DNA of 64,000 nucleotides from Shewanella carassii (lineage in GTDB: Bacteria > Pseudomonadota > Gammaproteobacteria > Enterobacterales > Shewanellaceae). The stretch's first letter is position 1, and each line of letters begins with the position of its first letter. Where the stretch lies: positions 319,973 through 383,972 of the forward strand of contig NZ_NGVS01000014.1 in the NCBI RefSeq assembly GCF_002777975.1, read 5' to 3'. Below are positions 1 to 10,534 of this stretch, piece by piece. Under the pieces are notes generated by a model. It searched no databases. It had not been told where the DNA came from and worked only from the letters and a program-made list of their open reading frames with translations. Position numbers and translations under genes: made by a program.

Positions 1-2
1 TG

Positions 3-1436
3 CTGCGCATGGCCAATATCCAGTCGGAGATCTTTGGTGGCCCCATGCTGGGCAGCAGCTTTGCCGATGGCACCGCCTCCAGCATAGGCAATGTACTCTC
101 AGGTTTTGATGATAAGCCCAGTGAGCCGCAACAGCTGTTTGAAGACGGTGATATCCGTAATCCCTATACCGGCAAGGCCTGGGAAACTACCGAATGGATC
201 AAGACAGAGCGCAACGAGGCCTCGCTTGCCTGGCTGAAGGAATTTAACGACGACTGGAACATGCACCTGGCGGTAAGCTATGCCGAGCACAAGCAGGACT
301 CCTTCTACGAAGGGTTTGACTATACCGCCGATGACAAGATGTGGTTCTTCGATGCCAGATTCAACTACCTACTTAACGACAGCCATCTGTTGACCTTTGG
401 TGCCGATCTGCGTACCGAAGAGATGCGCTCCCACTCCCGCGCCGGCAGCGCCAACCCTGACTATGTTTCCGACTCTTTTGACTATGACGTCAAGGGCCTG
501 TACCTGCAGGATACCTGGCAGGTGACCGATGACCTCGAAGTGGCCATGGCGCTGCGTTACGACAGCATCACAGCCGACTTTACCGACCCCAGCAAGCCGG
601 GCACGGAGTTGGACGAGTCGATACTCTCGCCCAGAGTCGATATTCGCCTGCGTCACAATGAGCTGTGGACTTCGCGTCTGTCTGCCGGTCGTGGCTATCG
701 GGCACCGCTGTCATTCTTCGAGACTGATCACGGCATTCTGGATGGCTCATTGGGGTTCGATATCGACATCGACGAGCTGGAGCGTTCCAACTCGGTGAAC
801 TATGCCCTGAGCTACGAGGGTGACAGACTCACCTCTACCGCCTCTGTGGCCTGGACCGAAGTCGAGCATCTGGCGGCGCTGACCACCAACGACCAAGGGA
901 TCCCGCTGCTGACCCAGTTGGATGAGAAGGCCAGTGTGGTGACCACAGATATCGCCCTGGGCTATCGTCTGACCGATGATCTGACGGTTAACCTTACCGG
1001 CGAGCACTTCGACTATGATTCGGTATTCAAGTCTTCCTATGCCGTGGCACCGGTCGAGGAACGGGTGACCCTGAGCGTGGATTGGGACGTCAACGATTGG
1101 GAATTTTTCGCCAACCTGGTGTGGATTGGCAGCCGCGATCTGTCGCAGTACGGTTATGAAGGTTACAACCGCCTGGATGCCAACGGTAAGGTGGATCCCG
1201 ACTCGAAGAAACGTACTGATGCGCCGTCCTACTTTACCCTGGACTTGCGTGCCAGCTATCAGTTCAACGACAACCTGTCTTTCTATACCGGGGTCAGCAA
1301 CCTGTTTGACTATACTCAGGCCGGTGACGAGGAAAGCCCCTTGTTCTATGACGCCGAAGGCGCCTTCGATGTGGGTTACATCTATGGCCCGCTGCGTGGC
1401 AGAGAGATCTATGCCGGCATGAAACTGGTGTTCTGA
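3..1436 (+). CDS. TonB-dependent receptor, C-terminal part (5' end outside window)
   Basis: The frame is open at the window edge, so about 477 C-terminal residues are visible and the signal peptide, TonB box and most of the plug are missing. The visible part alternates short amphipathic strands with acidic loops and carries SAGRGYRAP, a pattern common in barrels of TonB-dependent siderophore or vitamin receptors. It ends in MKLVF, with the terminal Phe typical of outer-membrane barrels. The ligand cannot be told from this part. The stop codon overlaps the start of the next gene (TGATG), so the two are probably translated as a pair. Confidence 0.85.
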   Translation: MRMANIQSEIFGGPMLGSSFADGTASSIGNVLSGFDDKPSEPQQLFEDGDIRNPYTGKAWETTEWIKTERNEASLAWLKEFNDDWNMHLAVSYAEHKQDSFYEGFDYTADDKMWFFDARFNYLLNDSHLLTFGADLRTEEMRSHSRAGSANPDYVSDSFDYDVKGLYLQDTWQVTDDLEVAMALRYDSITADFTDPSKPGTELDESILSPRVDIRLRHNELWTSRLSAGRGYRAPLSFFETDHGILDGSLGFDIDIDELERSNSVNYALSYEGDRLTSTASVAWTEVEHLAALTTNDQGIPLLTQLDEKASVVTTDIALGYRLTDDLTVNLTGEHFDYDSVFKSSYAVAPVEERVTLSVDWDVNDWEFFANLVWIGSRDLSQYGYEGYNRLDANGKVDPDSKKRTDAPSYFTLDLRASYQFNDNLSFYTGVSNLFDYTQAGDEESPLFYDAEGAFDVGYIYGPLRGREIYAGMKLVF

Positions 1437-1900
1437 TGATGAAGCGCCTGGCCCTGGGATTATTGCTGCTGTGTGCTATGCCGTTGCAGGCCTCACAGCT
1501 GACCCGCGACTATCAGTTCCAGCCCCTTCGTGGGCAGGAACAACAGACGCTGGCACATCTCGAGGGCCAGAGTGCTGTGTTGATGTTCTTTGAGCCCGAG
1601 TGCCCCTGGTGTGTTAAGCAGGCGGCGGTGCTGAAAAAGTTACATCAGCTGTGCCCTGGTCATCTGCAGCCGGTGGCGCTCGGCGTTAATGGCAATCAAC
1701 TGGCCCTGAAACGGGCGCTGTTCCGCCTCAACTTTCCGTTTGAGGCCTATAGAGCGCCAATGGAGCTGGTCAGGGATATGGGCGGTATTCCGGCAACCCC
1801 CATTCTGTTGCTGCTGGACAGCAAGGGCAGGTTAATTAAGGGCTATCGTGGTTTGACCGGGGAAGCCGAACTGCAGGCGCAGCTCTGCCCGGCGGCTTGA
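1436..1900 (+). CDS. Periplasmic thioredoxin-like protein with CPWC motif
   Basis: A 154-residue protein with an N-terminal signal peptide (hydrophobic core LALGLLLLCAMPLQA) and a thioredoxin-like fold. The active-site motif CPWC lies at about residues 56-59 after the strand AVLMFFEP, and the cis-proline region GIPATPILLLL is present. A CxxC redoxin in the periplasm would reduce or shuffle disulfides, but the partner is unknown. Its start overlaps the stop of the TonB receptor by one base, which suggests co-expression. It is shorter than DsbE or TlpA proteins and has no membrane anchor beyond the signal peptide. Confidence 0.75.
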   Translation: MMKRLALGLLLLCAMPLQASQLTRDYQFQPLRGQEQQTLAHLEGQSAVLMFFEPECPWCVKQAAVLKKLHQLCPGHLQPVALGVNGNQLALKRALFRLNFPFEAYRAPMELVRDMGGIPATPILLLLDSKGRLIKGYRGLTGEAELQAQLCPAA

Positions 1901-1934
1901 GTGAGTCAATTTCAGACTCGAACCCATCGAAATA

Positions 1935-1963
1935 AAAATGCCCGGCATCGAGCCGGGCATTTT
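1935..1963. terminator. Bidirectional rho-independent terminator
   Basis: A perfect 12-bp stem (AAAATGCCCGGC / GCCGGGCATTTT) with a 5-nt loop lies 34 bp after the redoxin stop. T-rich tails on both strands let it end the receptor-redoxin unit and also the long minus-strand cai operon that converges on it. Confidence 0.8.
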
Positions 1964-2058
1964 GTTGTCAATCTTAACCCCCTCCCATGGAGGTGGTGAT
2001 TTTGGGCGGCTGTTTGGGTGCCCAATTTCAGGGCTGTTAAACTCAGGCGCTTGGGTTG

Positions 2059-3000
2059 TTAATCCTTGACCGCCAGCAGCTCTCTTACTTGGGCGCCGAC
2101 ATCGCGCTGGAACTCATCGGCCTGATCGAACACTCCCAACATCTTAATAAAGCCGTGAATCGTGCCCGGGTAGCGCTGATAGTGCACGGCTACGCCAGAA
2201 GTCGCCAACTTGTCGGCGTACAGGCGGCTGTCGTCGCACAGGGGATCGCATTCGGCGCAGTAGAGCAAGGTTGCAGGCAGCTTGCTGTGGTCGGTTGCCA
2301 GCAAAGGTGAGCAATAGGGATGAATGGCATCGGCCGGGCTGCGCAGATAGTGGTTCCAGTAGTACTTCATGCTGTCCTTGTGCAGCAAAAAACCTGTGGC
2401 GTATTTCTCGGCCGAGGCCGTGTGCCAGCTGTACTGCACCGGCGGATAAACCAGTACCTGGCAGGCGAGATCTGCCGAGTCTTCATCACGGCACCTCAAT
2501 GCCACCGCTGCGGCGAGATTGGCACCGGCGCTGTCGCCAAAGATACCGATTCGCTTGGGATCCAGCCCCAGTCTCTCGGCGTGTTTGAACACCCACAGGG
2601 TTGCCGCGTAACAGTCATCCATGGGGATGGGGAACTTGTGCTCCGGCGCTTTTTGATAATTAACGGCAATCACCACCACGCCGCAATTCTTGGCCAGTGC
2701 CCGGCTGAAGGGGTCGTTGATCTCTATGTTCGACACCATCCAGCCACTGCCGTGAAAGTAGATCAGCGCCGGCTGGGGTTGTTCGCTGTGTTTCGGGCGG
2801 TAAATCCTAACCGGCAGGTCGGCGGTAGGGCCGGGAATAAATCTGTGTTCAACGGCGGCCATCTCTTCCGGTGGTCTGGCCGGGGGAATATCGCTGTGTT
2901 CCTGATGACGACCGGCCTCGGGCGCCAGATCTTCATAGGGGGTAAAGCCTGCGGCATAGGTTTGCTGCAGGAAGGTTTCAACCTGGGGATTGAGTGGCAT
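2059..3000 (-). CDS. Alpha/beta hydrolase of the hormone-sensitive lipase (acetyl-esterase) family
   Basis: A 313-residue cytoplasmic esterase. It has the oxyanion-hole motif HGSG (family consensus HGGG) near residue 83, the nucleophile elbow GDSAGAN near residue 155, a likely acid Asp in ECDPLCDD and the catalytic His in GTIHGF. No signal peptide is seen. It starts 25 bp after the caiE stop on the same strand, so it is the last gene of the cai operon. It has no counterpart in the E. coli cai operon. From position I infer a role on carnitine esters (for example acylcarnitine hydrolysis), but the sequence does not prove the substrate. Confidence 0.85.
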   Translation of the reverse strand: MPLNPQVETFLQQTYAAGFTPYEDLAPEAGRHQEHSDIPPARPPEEMAAVEHRFIPGPTADLPVRIYRPKHSEQPQPALIYFHGSGWMVSNIEINDPFSRALAKNCGVVVIAVNYQKAPEHKFPIPMDDCYAATLWVFKHAERLGLDPKRIGIFGDSAGANLAAAVALRCRDEDSADLACQVLVYPPVQYSWHTASAEKYATGFLLHKDSMKYYWNHYLRSPADAIHPYCSPLLATDHSKLPATLLYCAECDPLCDDSRLYADKLATSGVAVHYQRYPGTIHGFIKMLGVFDQADEFQRDVGAQVRELLAVKD

Positions 3001-3025
3001 ACGGGTACTCCATTCAGCAAGGGGA

Positions 3026-3616
3026 TCAGGCCTTATAGGTCACCTCTGTGACCCCTTTGAGCCTGGGACGGTTGGCTTCGGCTTGTGTCAGCGGCCTCAC
3101 TTCCCGAAGGGAGTTGTGGCAGCGCGGCACCAGCGCCTGATATTCCTGGGTATTGAGGCGTTTCCAGTGTAGATCCTGCTCTGTGACATCGCGGATATAT
3201 CGGGCGGGAGAGCCTGCCAGTAACTGCCGCGGTTGGCCCTGAAAGCCGGCTTTGATAAAGCTCATGGCGCCGACTATGCTGTCTGGCCCTATCTCGGCGC
3301 CATCTATGATCACGCTGTTCATGCCTATCAGGGCATTGCGGCCTATGATGCAGCCGTGCAGCACGGCGCCATGGCCGATATGACCATCTTCGGCGACTAT
3401 GGTGTCCTGATCGCAATAGCCGTGCATGATGCAGCCATCTTGCAGGTTGCTGCCGGCTTTGAGGATCAGCCGGCCATAATCACCGCGAAGGGAAGCGTGA
3501 GGGCCAACGTAGACATTGGCGCCGACTATCACATCGCCTATCAGTACGGCACTGGGGTGAACAAAGGCGCTGGGGTCGACAACAGGGATCAGACCTTCAA
3601 ATGCATAACAGGTCAT
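3026..3616 (-). CDS. caiE: CaiE, hexapeptide-repeat protein of carnitine metabolism
   Basis: 196 residues, the usual CaiE/PaaY length. Imperfect hexapeptide repeats ([32 protein letters not shown]) predict a left-handed beta helix of the gamma-carbonic-anhydrase-like superfamily. The metal-binding His pattern [11 protein letters not shown] is present. CaiE is reported to stimulate CaiB and CaiD activity, possibly through cofactor handling. The gene lies 65 bp after the caiD stop and ahead of the esterase gene. PaaY of phenylacetate degradation is very similar, but the cai neighbours favour CaiE. Confidence 0.92.
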   Translation of the reverse strand: MTCYAFEGLIPVVDPSAFVHPSAVLIGDVIVGANVYVGPHASLRGDYGRLILKAGSNLQDGCIMHGYCDQDTIVAEDGHIGHGAVLHGCIIGRNALIGMNSVIIDGAEIGPDSIVGAMSFIKAGFQGQPRQLLAGSPARYIRDVTEQDLHWKRLNTQEYQALVPRCHNSLREVRPLTQAEANRPRLKGVTEVTYKA

Positions 3617-3681
3617 GGTATTTATCCTGGTGGGTTGCAGGGGGGGGACATCCTTGTCCCGGTTGGCGTGCTTTCCTTAAA

Positions 3682-4467
3682 TTATTTGCCTTTCCAGACA
3701 GGATCGCGTTTTTCGGCAAAGGCCTGTGGCCCTTCCAGCGCGTCTTCTGAATGCAATACGGAAGGATAGTGTTTCAGCTGACCGCTGCGGATAAAGCGAT
3801 AGGCTTCTTCCACCGGCATTTCGCTGGTGGTGCGATAAACTTCTTTCAGAGCGGCGATGGCCAGAGGAGCACTCTGGGTGATCTCCTGCGCCAACTCTCG
3901 GGCGGTTTCCATCAGTTGGCTGTTGTCCACTACCCGGTTGACTATGCCCCAGCGCAACGCTTCCTGGGCATCCATGCGGCGGCCGGTCATCATCATTTCA
4001 TTGACAATCGCAGGTGGGATCAGCTTAGGTAGACGCAGCATGCCGCCGCTATCCGGTACTATGCCCAGTTTGGCTTCAGGCAGGGCGAAGCTGGCGTTGT
4101 CGCTGCAGACTATCATGTCGGCGGCCAGGGCCAGTTCGAAACCACCACCGAAGGCATAACCGTTGACGGCGGCGATAACAGGCTTGTCCAGATCGAACAG
4201 CTCGGTCAGACCGGCAAAACCACCAGGACCAAAGTCGGCATCCGGGGCTTCGCCCTCGGCGGCGGCTTTCAGATCCCAGCCGGCAGAGAAGAAGCGCTCA
4301 CCGGCTCCGGTAATAATTGCCACCCGCAGTTCCGGATCATCACGGAAAGCGATAAAGGCTTCACCCATGGCAAAACTGGTCTTGGCATCTATGGCATTGG
4401 CCTTGGGGCGATCCAGGGTGATTTCCAGAATATGGCCATTGCGGCGTATGTGTAACGATTCGTTCAT
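3682..4467 (-). CDS. caiD: CaiD, crotonobetainyl-CoA hydratase (carnitinyl-CoA dehydratase)
   Basis: A crotonase-fold enzyme of 261 residues, identical in length to E. coli CaiD. It interconverts L-carnitinyl-CoA and crotonobetainyl-CoA in the cytoplasm. Glu111 (in [11 protein letters not shown]) and Glu131 (in ALPEAKLG) sit at the two catalytic Glu positions of the family, and the oxyanion-hole segment FFSAGWDLK is present. It follows caiC after a 233-bp gap containing a strong stem-loop, a wider gap than between most genes of the operon. Confidence 0.95.
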   Translation of the reverse strand: MNESLHIRRNGHILEITLDRPKANAIDAKTSFAMGEAFIAFRDDPELRVAIITGAGERFFSAGWDLKAAAEGEAPDADFGPGGFAGLTELFDLDKPVIAAVNGYAFGGGFELALAADMIVCSDNASFALPEAKLGIVPDSGGMLRLPKLIPPAIVNEMMMTGRRMDAQEALRWGIVNRVVDNSQLMETARELAQEITQSAPLAIAALKEVYRTTSEMPVEEAYRFIRSGQLKHYPSVLHSEDALEGPQAFAEKRDPVWKGK

Positions 4468-4637
4468 GCTAATACTCCATCTGGATTAAAATATCACTGA
4501 GTATGTGCGAAATACAGTTAACGCTTATCGCCAGCCTAAGGCCACAATTATCTATGGCTTAAGCAGATATTACCCAGCTATTACATTTATTGGTAATAAG
4601 CAACTTACCAAATACTTTTTGGTTTTTACGGTTTGCT

Positions 4638-4669
4638 TTTTAAGCCTTCGATATATTGAAGGCTTAAAA
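4638..4669 (-). other. Stem-loop in the caiC-caiD intercistronic gap
   Basis: A perfect 12-bp inverted repeat (TTTTAAGCCTTC / GAAGGCTTAAAA) with an 8-nt loop. On the transcribed minus strand it is followed by GCAAACC, not a U-run, so a classical terminator is unlikely. It could be an mRNA processing or 3'-end stabilising hairpin downstream of caiC. Confidence 0.5.
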
Positions 4670-4700
4670 TTTTAATTCGGTTTATTTGTTTGGCTGATTG

Positions 4701-6257
4701 TTAGCAAAGACTCTTCTTTTTTATTTTCCCCGAACAAGTTCTTGGTAGACTCTTTCTGATTTCAAGGAAAGAAGGCACCTTGAATTTAGCCATATGTTCT
4801 TCGCAATATTCGAAGAACTCCTCTTCGGTAATTGTTTGGTTTTCATGCAAGACAATAAAAGCCTTGATGGCTTGATCTCGAATTGAGTCTTTCACCCCAA
4901 TAATGGCGACATCGGCAATTTTGGGATGCTCGGAAATAATGTTTTCCAGTTCGACACAGGAGATATTTTCGCCGCAGCGTTTGATCATGTTGCAGCTGCG
5001 ATCGATAAAGTAGAAAAAGCCTTCCTCATCGACGTAGCCTGAGTCGCCTGTGTGCAGCCAACCGTCGGCCGAGAGTGTCTTGGCGGTCTCTTCCGGCAAC
5101 TTGTAGTACTCACGAAACAGTGTCTTACCCGGTTCACCCTTGATGCAGATCTCGCCGGTCTCGCCGGGAGGTAGTGGGCGCCCTTGTTGATCGCGGATCT
5201 CTACCTGATAGCCCATGCCGACTCGGCCGATGGAGGGCCAGCGCCGCTTGTCACCTGGGCGGTCGCCTATGACGCCGACTATGGTTTCTGTCATGCCGTA
5301 TGAGGTAAACAGACGCACGTTAAAGCGTTCGACAAAGGCGTCTTTTTCTTGATCCGACAGGTTGAGGTAGAACAATACTTCACGCAGGCAATGCTGTTTC
5401 TCCCAGGGCATTTGCGGCTGCATCATCAGGGTGCGGATCATCAGCGGGATACATTCTGTGACTGTGGCACGATACTTACAGATTTGCCCCCAGAAGGCGC
5501 GGGCGCTGAATTTTTCCAGCATCACAAAGGTGGCTCCCGCCGAAAAGGCCGCCATGGCTGCGGTGCACTGGCAGTCAATATGATAGGCGGGCATGGGGGT
5601 CAGGTAGATATCATCGTCCCTAAGGGCACATTGCCAGGCGGTATAGTAACCGGCGAATCTGAGATTGTAGTGGGTAATTACCACGCCCTTGGGACGGGAA
5701 GTCGTGCCCGAGGTAAATAGGATTTCGGCAACATCGCTGCTGCTCAATGGCACTCTGTGTTGCAGCTCGTCGGGTTGTGCCAGCCTTAGGCGATGAAAAT
5801 TGAGAATATTGGCCGGCGCGGTGGCAGATTCATCGGCAATCAGCAGTATCTGCTGTAGTGGAGAGCCGGGATCTTGCTGCAAACAGCTATAGAGTGATTG
5901 AAAATCGCTGCTGGTAACCACCAGCGAGATACCACACTTGTCCAGAATGTAGGCGGTTTCTTCCTGCAGCAGATGAGTATTTATTGGCACCATGATGGCG
6001 CCTATCTTGGCCAGACCGAACCAACAGAAGATGAACTCGGCACAGTTGTTGATATGCAGTGCCACCTTGTCGCCCTTGGTGACGCCCAGCGAATGAAACA
6101 GGTTAGCGGTGCGGTTGATCTCTTTATTGAGCCCGGCATAACTGTATTCCTGGGCTAGCCCTTGAAGGTTTTCGACGATAAGCGCCGTTTTCTCTCCATA
6201 GTTGAGGGCCAGATCATCCCAAGTCTGACGTAAATCTTGTCCAGCTATTATATCCAT
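4701..6257 (-). CDS. caiC: CaiC, crotonobetaine/carnitine--CoA ligase
   Basis: A 518-residue acyl-adenylate-forming ligase (E. coli CaiC is 517). It makes the CoA thioester of carnitine, crotonobetaine or gamma-butyrobetaine that starts the cycle, using ATP. The AMP-binding core [16 protein letters not shown], the SYGMTET motif, the GWLHTGD motif and the C-terminal lysine motif [11 protein letters not shown] are all present. It is cytoplasmic and lies 80 bp downstream of caiB. The C terminus ends a few residues after the catalytic lysine segment, as in the family. Confidence 0.95.
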   Translation of the reverse strand: MDIIAGQDLRQTWDDLALNYGEKTALIVENLQGLAQEYSYAGLNKEINRTANLFHSLGVTKGDKVALHINNCAEFIFCWFGLAKIGAIMVPINTHLLQEETAYILDKCGISLVVTSSDFQSLYSCLQQDPGSPLQQILLIADESATAPANILNFHRLRLAQPDELQHRVPLSSSDVAEILFTSGTTSRPKGVVITHYNLRFAGYYTAWQCALRDDDIYLTPMPAYHIDCQCTAAMAAFSAGATFVMLEKFSARAFWGQICKYRATVTECIPLMIRTLMMQPQMPWEKQHCLREVLFYLNLSDQEKDAFVERFNVRLFTSYGMTETIVGVIGDRPGDKRRWPSIGRVGMGYQVEIRDQQGRPLPPGETGEICIKGEPGKTLFREYYKLPEETAKTLSADGWLHTGDSGYVDEEGFFYFIDRSCNMIKRCGENISCVELENIISEHPKIADVAIIGVKDSIRDQAIKAFIVLHENQTITEEEFFEYCEEHMAKFKVPSFLEIRKSLPRTCSGKIKKKSLC

Positions 6258-6337
6258 TTGACACCTTGCTCAATAAAACGTTTTCAGCGGGGTATACTGC
6301 GAAGGCTTGAACACAAGCCTTCGCGCGACTTCAGGAG

Positions 6338-7564
6338 TTATTTGTCTCCTTTGATTTTGGCCAGCCCTTTATTCACTAGCTCTTGGATAGCGGCTTCGTC
6401 GTAGCCGATATCTTTGAGAATGGCATCGGTATCCATGCCGTGGCTTGGCATACCGCGCCAGATCTGGCCTGGGTTGTTCTTGAATTTGGGCATCACATTG
6501 GGGCCCTTGCAGGTACGGCCGTCCATAGTTTGCCACTCGGTGATCGACTCACGGGCGATGTACTGAGGGTTGGACTCCAGGTCTTCGGCGCTGAGTACCT
6601 TGGCACAGGCAATCTTCAGCTCGGCGAAGCGCTCGCGCACCTGTTCAATGGTGCGCTGGCCTATGTAGCGTTCCAGCGCATCTTCAATTTCCTGTCCATG
6701 TGGGCATTCGATGCGGTGGATAAGCTGAGTGCCCTCCGGTACGGCTTCTGTGTGCAGCAGGTGGCCAAGACCTATGTCTTTGAACAGCTCTTCAATCTGG
6801 GTGACGCCGACCATTTCCATCACTATGTAGCCGTCTTCACACTTGTACAGACCACAACCGGCATAGTAAGGGTCACGACCCTTGTACTGGCGTGGAGCCA
6901 TCTTGCCGCCGTTGAAGTAGTCCATCATGAAATATTGGCCCATGCGTAACATAACTTCATACATGGCCACGTCGATGCTTTCGCCAACACCTGTTTGTTG
7001 CGCCTTATACAGGGCTGCCAGTGCAGATGTGGTTACTGTCATACCTGAAAAATAGTCAGCTGTATAAGGGAAGGATGCCATGGGTTGGTCGACATCGCCG
7101 TTCTGCATCAGATAGCCGCTGAAGGCCTGGGCAATGGTGTTATAAGCGGCCAGGTGAGTGTATTCCTCGGTACCGTATTGACCAAAACCAGATAAGTGAG
7201 CGATAACTAACTTTTTGTTGCGTTCCCACAAGACTTCATCCGTGATACCGCGACGAGCAAAGGCCGGGCCCTTACTGGCTTCGATAAAGATGTCTGTGGT
7301 TTCCATCAGCTTGAGGAAGGCTTCGCGTCCTTCATCCTTGAAGATATTCAGCGACAAGGCATGCAGGTTACGGCGAGACAGCTCTGGATAGTTGGGTTGT
7401 ACCCGGATAGTGTCTGTGTAAGCCACGTTTTCAATCCAGATGACCTCGGCACCCCATTCGGCAAACAGCTGCCCGGCAAATGGACCGGCAATCTCGATAC
7501 CGGAAAACACCACTCTGAGACCGGAGAGCGGACCGAATGTAGGCATAGACAAGTGTTGTGACAT
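6338..7564 (-). CDS. caiB: CaiB, L-carnitine/gamma-butyrobetaine CoA-transferase
   Basis: 408 residues, a class III (formyl-CoA transferase type) CoA-transferase. It passes CoA from gamma-butyrobetainyl-CoA to incoming L-carnitine or crotonobetaine, so the cycle needs little ATP once primed. Asp170 in [11 protein letters not shown] corresponds to the catalytic Asp of E. coli CaiB (Asp169), and an N-terminal Rossmann-like segment ([19 protein letters not shown]) is seen. It lies between caiA (116 bp upstream) and caiC, the canonical order. Confidence 0.95.
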   Translation of the reverse strand: MSQHLSMPTFGPLSGLRVVFSGIEIAGPFAGQLFAEWGAEVIWIENVAYTDTIRVQPNYPELSRRNLHALSLNIFKDEGREAFLKLMETTDIFIEASKGPAFARRGITDEVLWERNKKLVIAHLSGFGQYGTEEYTHLAAYNTIAQAFSGYLMQNGDVDQPMASFPYTADYFSGMTVTTSALAALYKAQQTGVGESIDVAMYEVMLRMGQYFMMDYFNGGKMAPRQYKGRDPYYAGCGLYKCEDGYIVMEMVGVTQIEELFKDIGLGHLLHTEAVPEGTQLIHRIECPHGQEIEDALERYIGQRTIEQVRERFAELKIACAKVLSAEDLESNPQYIARESITEWQTMDGRTCKGPNVMPKFKNNPGQIWRGMPSHGMDTDAILKDIGYDEAAIQELVNKGLAKIKGDK

Positions 7565-7680
7565 GATCTGTTCCTTCTAGCAATTCTTGGCATAGATGGC
7601 GCTGTGTGCAGCGTCATATCGACCGGCCGGTTTCACCGGGAGCAGGGAGATTGGCAAGCCCGGCCGGTACTCAAGGGCAA

Positions 7681-8823
7681 CTATTTGTTGCGGTAATCTT
7701 TCAGCACTGCACGACCCAGAGTCAGGATCTGCATTTCGTCTGAACCACCTGAGACTCTGTCTACCCGCAGATCGCGCCAGAAGCGGCTGATGCGGTGCTC
7801 ACCGGCGATGGCGTAGCCACCGAAGACCTGCATGGCATGGTCGACTACCCGGAAGGCGGCGTTGGCGCAGTAGTACTTACACATGGCCGCGTCACCAGAG
7901 GTCATCATGCCGTTGTCGGCTTTCCAGGCTGTGTGGTAGATCATGTTGCGCATGTTGTTCAGCTCGATGGCCATGTGGGCAAACTTCTCCTGGATCAGCT
8001 GAGTGCGGCCAATGGCTTCACCGAACTGTACCCGCTGGTTGGCATACTTGGCGGCGTCTTCGAAGGCGCAGTAAGCCGTACCATAGTTGGTGCAGGCCAC
8101 CAGGAAGCGTTCGTCGTCGAACTCTTCTTTTACCCGCAGGAAGCCGTTACCTTCAGTGCCGAAGAAGTCTTTCTCTTCCAGTTCAACATCGATGAACTGC
8201 ACTTCACAGCAGCTGTCCATCTTCAGACCGAGTTTGGGAAGCTTGCTGACTTTGATACCTGGCTTGGTCATGTCGACGAAGAACTCGGAGAACACAGGTT
8301 TCTCAGAGGCTGAGTCTTTGGCCATCACTACCAGGAAGGGGCAACCGGCGGCACTGGTGATAAAGCACTTGGTGCCATTGAGGTAAATCTTGCCATCGCG
8401 GCGAGTATAGGTAGTCAGCAGGCTACCAACATCGGAACCGGCAGACGGCTCGGTGATGGCGGAGTTCCACATCTGTTTACCTGTACCCAGGAAGGCCATG
8501 ATCTTGTCGATCTGTTCTTGGGTGCCGTGTTTCAGTACCGTAGTAAAGCCGGCCAACTGGAACAGGACATAGGTGGGGGCACCGAGGCGGCCCAACTCTT
8601 CCCAGATAACCGCCAAGGTCATCAGTCCGGCTTCCATGCCGCCGAACTCTTCCGGCAGTAACAGGCTATCTATGCCCATATCAGCCAGTTCTTTTACAAA
8701 TCTTTCTGGATATTGACTATTTTCGTCGCACTCAGAGAAATATTGTTCCCAATTTTCTCTTTCCATTAAGTCACGAACACCTTTAACGAATAGTTCCTGC
8801 TCATCTGTTAAACGATAATCCAT
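7681..8823 (-). CDS. caiA: CaiA, crotonobetainyl-CoA reductase
   Basis: 380 residues, same length as E. coli CaiA. It is an FAD acyl-CoA dehydrogenase-fold enzyme that works as a reductase, turning crotonobetainyl-CoA into gamma-butyrobetainyl-CoA with electrons from FixAB. Family marks are [15 protein letters not shown] (FAD/substrate loop), [21 protein letters not shown] and the C-terminal [17 protein letters not shown]. It sits 62 bp after caiT. A close paralogue lies at 18239-19375 on the other strand. Confidence 0.95.
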   Translation of the reverse strand: MDYRLTDEQELFVKGVRDLMERENWEQYFSECDENSQYPERFVKELADMGIDSLLLPEEFGGMEAGLMTLAVIWEELGRLGAPTYVLFQLAGFTTVLKHGTQEQIDKIMAFLGTGKQMWNSAITEPSAGSDVGSLLTTYTRRDGKIYLNGTKCFITSAAGCPFLVVMAKDSASEKPVFSEFFVDMTKPGIKVSKLPKLGLKMDSCCEVQFIDVELEEKDFFGTEGNGFLRVKEEFDDERFLVACTNYGTAYCAFEDAAKYANQRVQFGEAIGRTQLIQEKFAHMAIELNNMRNMIYHTAWKADNGMMTSGDAAMCKYYCANAAFRVVDHAMQVFGGYAIAGEHRISRFWRDLRVDRVSGGSDEMQILTLGRAVLKDYRNK

Positions 8824-8885
8824 GAAAACTCCCCTATATAAATATATTTAATCAAGTTAAGGTGTGAGGTGAATCTATAATCCGA

Positions 8886-10406
8886 TTAACTCTTCCAATT
8901 ATTTTTTCGTGAATCTTTCAAGAATGAGATAATGATCATTATGTTCACGAAAACGAGAGGTGCACCGCCGGCAATAATGGCTGTTTGCAATGGTTTTAAT
9001 CCACCAAGTGCCAACAAAACAATACCGATAACACCGACCAATACAGACCAACCTACACGAACCCAAACTGGTGGTTCATTATCCGCATCGACGCCTTTAC
9101 AGGTTGACATGGCCAATGTGTAAGAACAGGCGTTAATTAATGTCACTGTTGCCAAGAAACACAGAATAAAGAACATCCACATGGTGATGGTGCTCATTGG
9201 CAAAGCCGCCCAGGTTTCAATAATGGCCCTGGCGGCACCATATTGTTCAATCAGGGCAGGCATATTGACGATATTTTCATTCATCAGATTAAGTGTGTTA
9301 CTGCCCAGAATGGTCCACAGCAACCAGGTAGAAGCTGTCAAGCCGCCGACCATGGCCAGACACAGCTGACGCACGGTTCTGCCGCGAGAGATCTTGGCCA
9401 GGAAGATACACATCTGGATGCCGTAAACTACCCACCAGGCCCAGTAGAACACTGTCCAATCCTGAGGGAAGCTGCTTTCACTGACTGAGGCAGTGTAGAA
9501 CAGCATACGGCCCATGTTCATCAGCAATACCCCGATGGAATCGGTGAAGTAGTTTACTGTGAAAGTGGTGGCGCCAATGATGAATACCCAGGCAAGGATG
9601 ATGATGCTCAGGTAGCTGCGCAGGTCACTGGCAATCTTGATCCCTTTTTGCAGGCCAAAGGCTACACAAACGGCGTTGAAGATGATCCAGGCTGAGATGA
9701 TGGTGGCATCTACTTCAATGGTGCGCGGAATACCGAACAGATATTGAATACACTCGGTAACCAGAGGCGTTGCCAGACCCAGGCTGGTACCCATGGCCAG
9801 GATCAGCGCGACGACATAGATGTTATCTATGATGGTGCCTATGATGCCTTCACACTTCTTGCCCATGATGGGATAAAGCGTACCGCTGGGGCGTACCACG
9901 TCCATTTTCTTTACGAACAGGAAGTAACCCAGAGCGACAGAGAAGAAGGCATAACCGGCCCATGGCAGTGGTCCCCAGTGGAACAAACTATAGGCCAGAC
10001 CAAATTCTTTGGCTTGGACTGTCAGAGGTTCCATTTCAAATGGGGGATAACTGACATAATAGTAGATCTCCAATGAACCCCAGAACAGCACGGCGGCTGA
10101 GGTACAGGAGGCAAACATCAGGAAGATCCAGCTTCCGGTACTGAATTCCGGTTCTTCATTACCGAGACGGTTATTGGCATAAGGACCGAATAGCAACCAG
10201 AGCCAGCCGGCCAGCATGACTATCATGTACCATTCAAATGCCCAGCCCCAACTATGGGTTAAATAGTGGAAGACTGCGCTGATAACTTCATTGGCTGCAT
10301 CAAGGTCTCTCACGGTAAAGTAGGAGAGAAGGATCACCACCAATAGTGAAGGGAAAAATATTTTCGCTTCAATACCGGCCTTTTTGATCTTTTTATTTTC
10401 ACTCAT
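8886..10406 (-). CDS. caiT: CaiT, L-carnitine/gamma-butyrobetaine antiporter
   Basis: A BCCT-family inner-membrane exchanger with 12 predicted helices. It exchanges external carnitine or crotonobetaine for internal gamma-butyrobetaine without ion coupling. The Trp-rich segment [15 protein letters not shown] and [11 protein letters not shown] match the BCCT substrate-site helix and following loop. I place the start at the ATG at 10406 (506 residues, GGAG 8 bases upstream) rather than the adjoining TTG at 10409. The N-terminal cytoplasmic tail is short, as in CaiT and unlike osmosensing BetP. Confidence 0.95.
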   Translation of the reverse strand: MSENKKIKKAGIEAKIFFPSLLVVILLSYFTVRDLDAANEVISAVFHYLTHSWGWAFEWYMIVMLAGWLWLLFGPYANNRLGNEEPEFSTGSWIFLMFASCTSAAVLFWGSLEIYYYVSYPPFEMEPLTVQAKEFGLAYSLFHWGPLPWAGYAFFSVALGYFLFVKKMDVVRPSGTLYPIMGKKCEGIIGTIIDNIYVVALILAMGTSLGLATPLVTECIQYLFGIPRTIEVDATIISAWIIFNAVCVAFGLQKGIKIASDLRSYLSIIILAWVFIIGATTFTVNYFTDSIGVLLMNMGRMLFYTASVSESSFPQDWTVFYWAWWVVYGIQMCIFLAKISRGRTVRQLCLAMVGGLTASTWLLWTILGSNTLNLMNENIVNMPALIEQYGAARAIIETWAALPMSTITMWMFFILCFLATVTLINACSYTLAMSTCKGVDADNEPPVWVRVGWSVLVGVIGIVLLALGGLKPLQTAIIAGGAPLVFVNIMIIISFLKDSRKNNWKS

Positions 10407-10461
10407 CAAAATTCTCCATACCCAAAAAGTCTTTAACTGATTTTCAGGAAAGGTGAGCCCG

Positions 10462-10483
10462 TGAGGTTTAATTAAAAACCTCA
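10462..10483 (-). other. Stem-loop between porin gene and caiT
   Basis: An 8-bp inverted repeat (TGAGGTTT / AAACCTCA) with a 6-nt loop lies in the 128-bp gap after the porin stop. No U-run follows on the minus strand. It may mark a processing site between the porin message and the cai message. Confidence 0.4.
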
Positions 10484-10534
10484 GATTAATATAAAATGAT
10501 TTGGGTTTGAGCTACTGGCTAAATAGCTCAGTTA

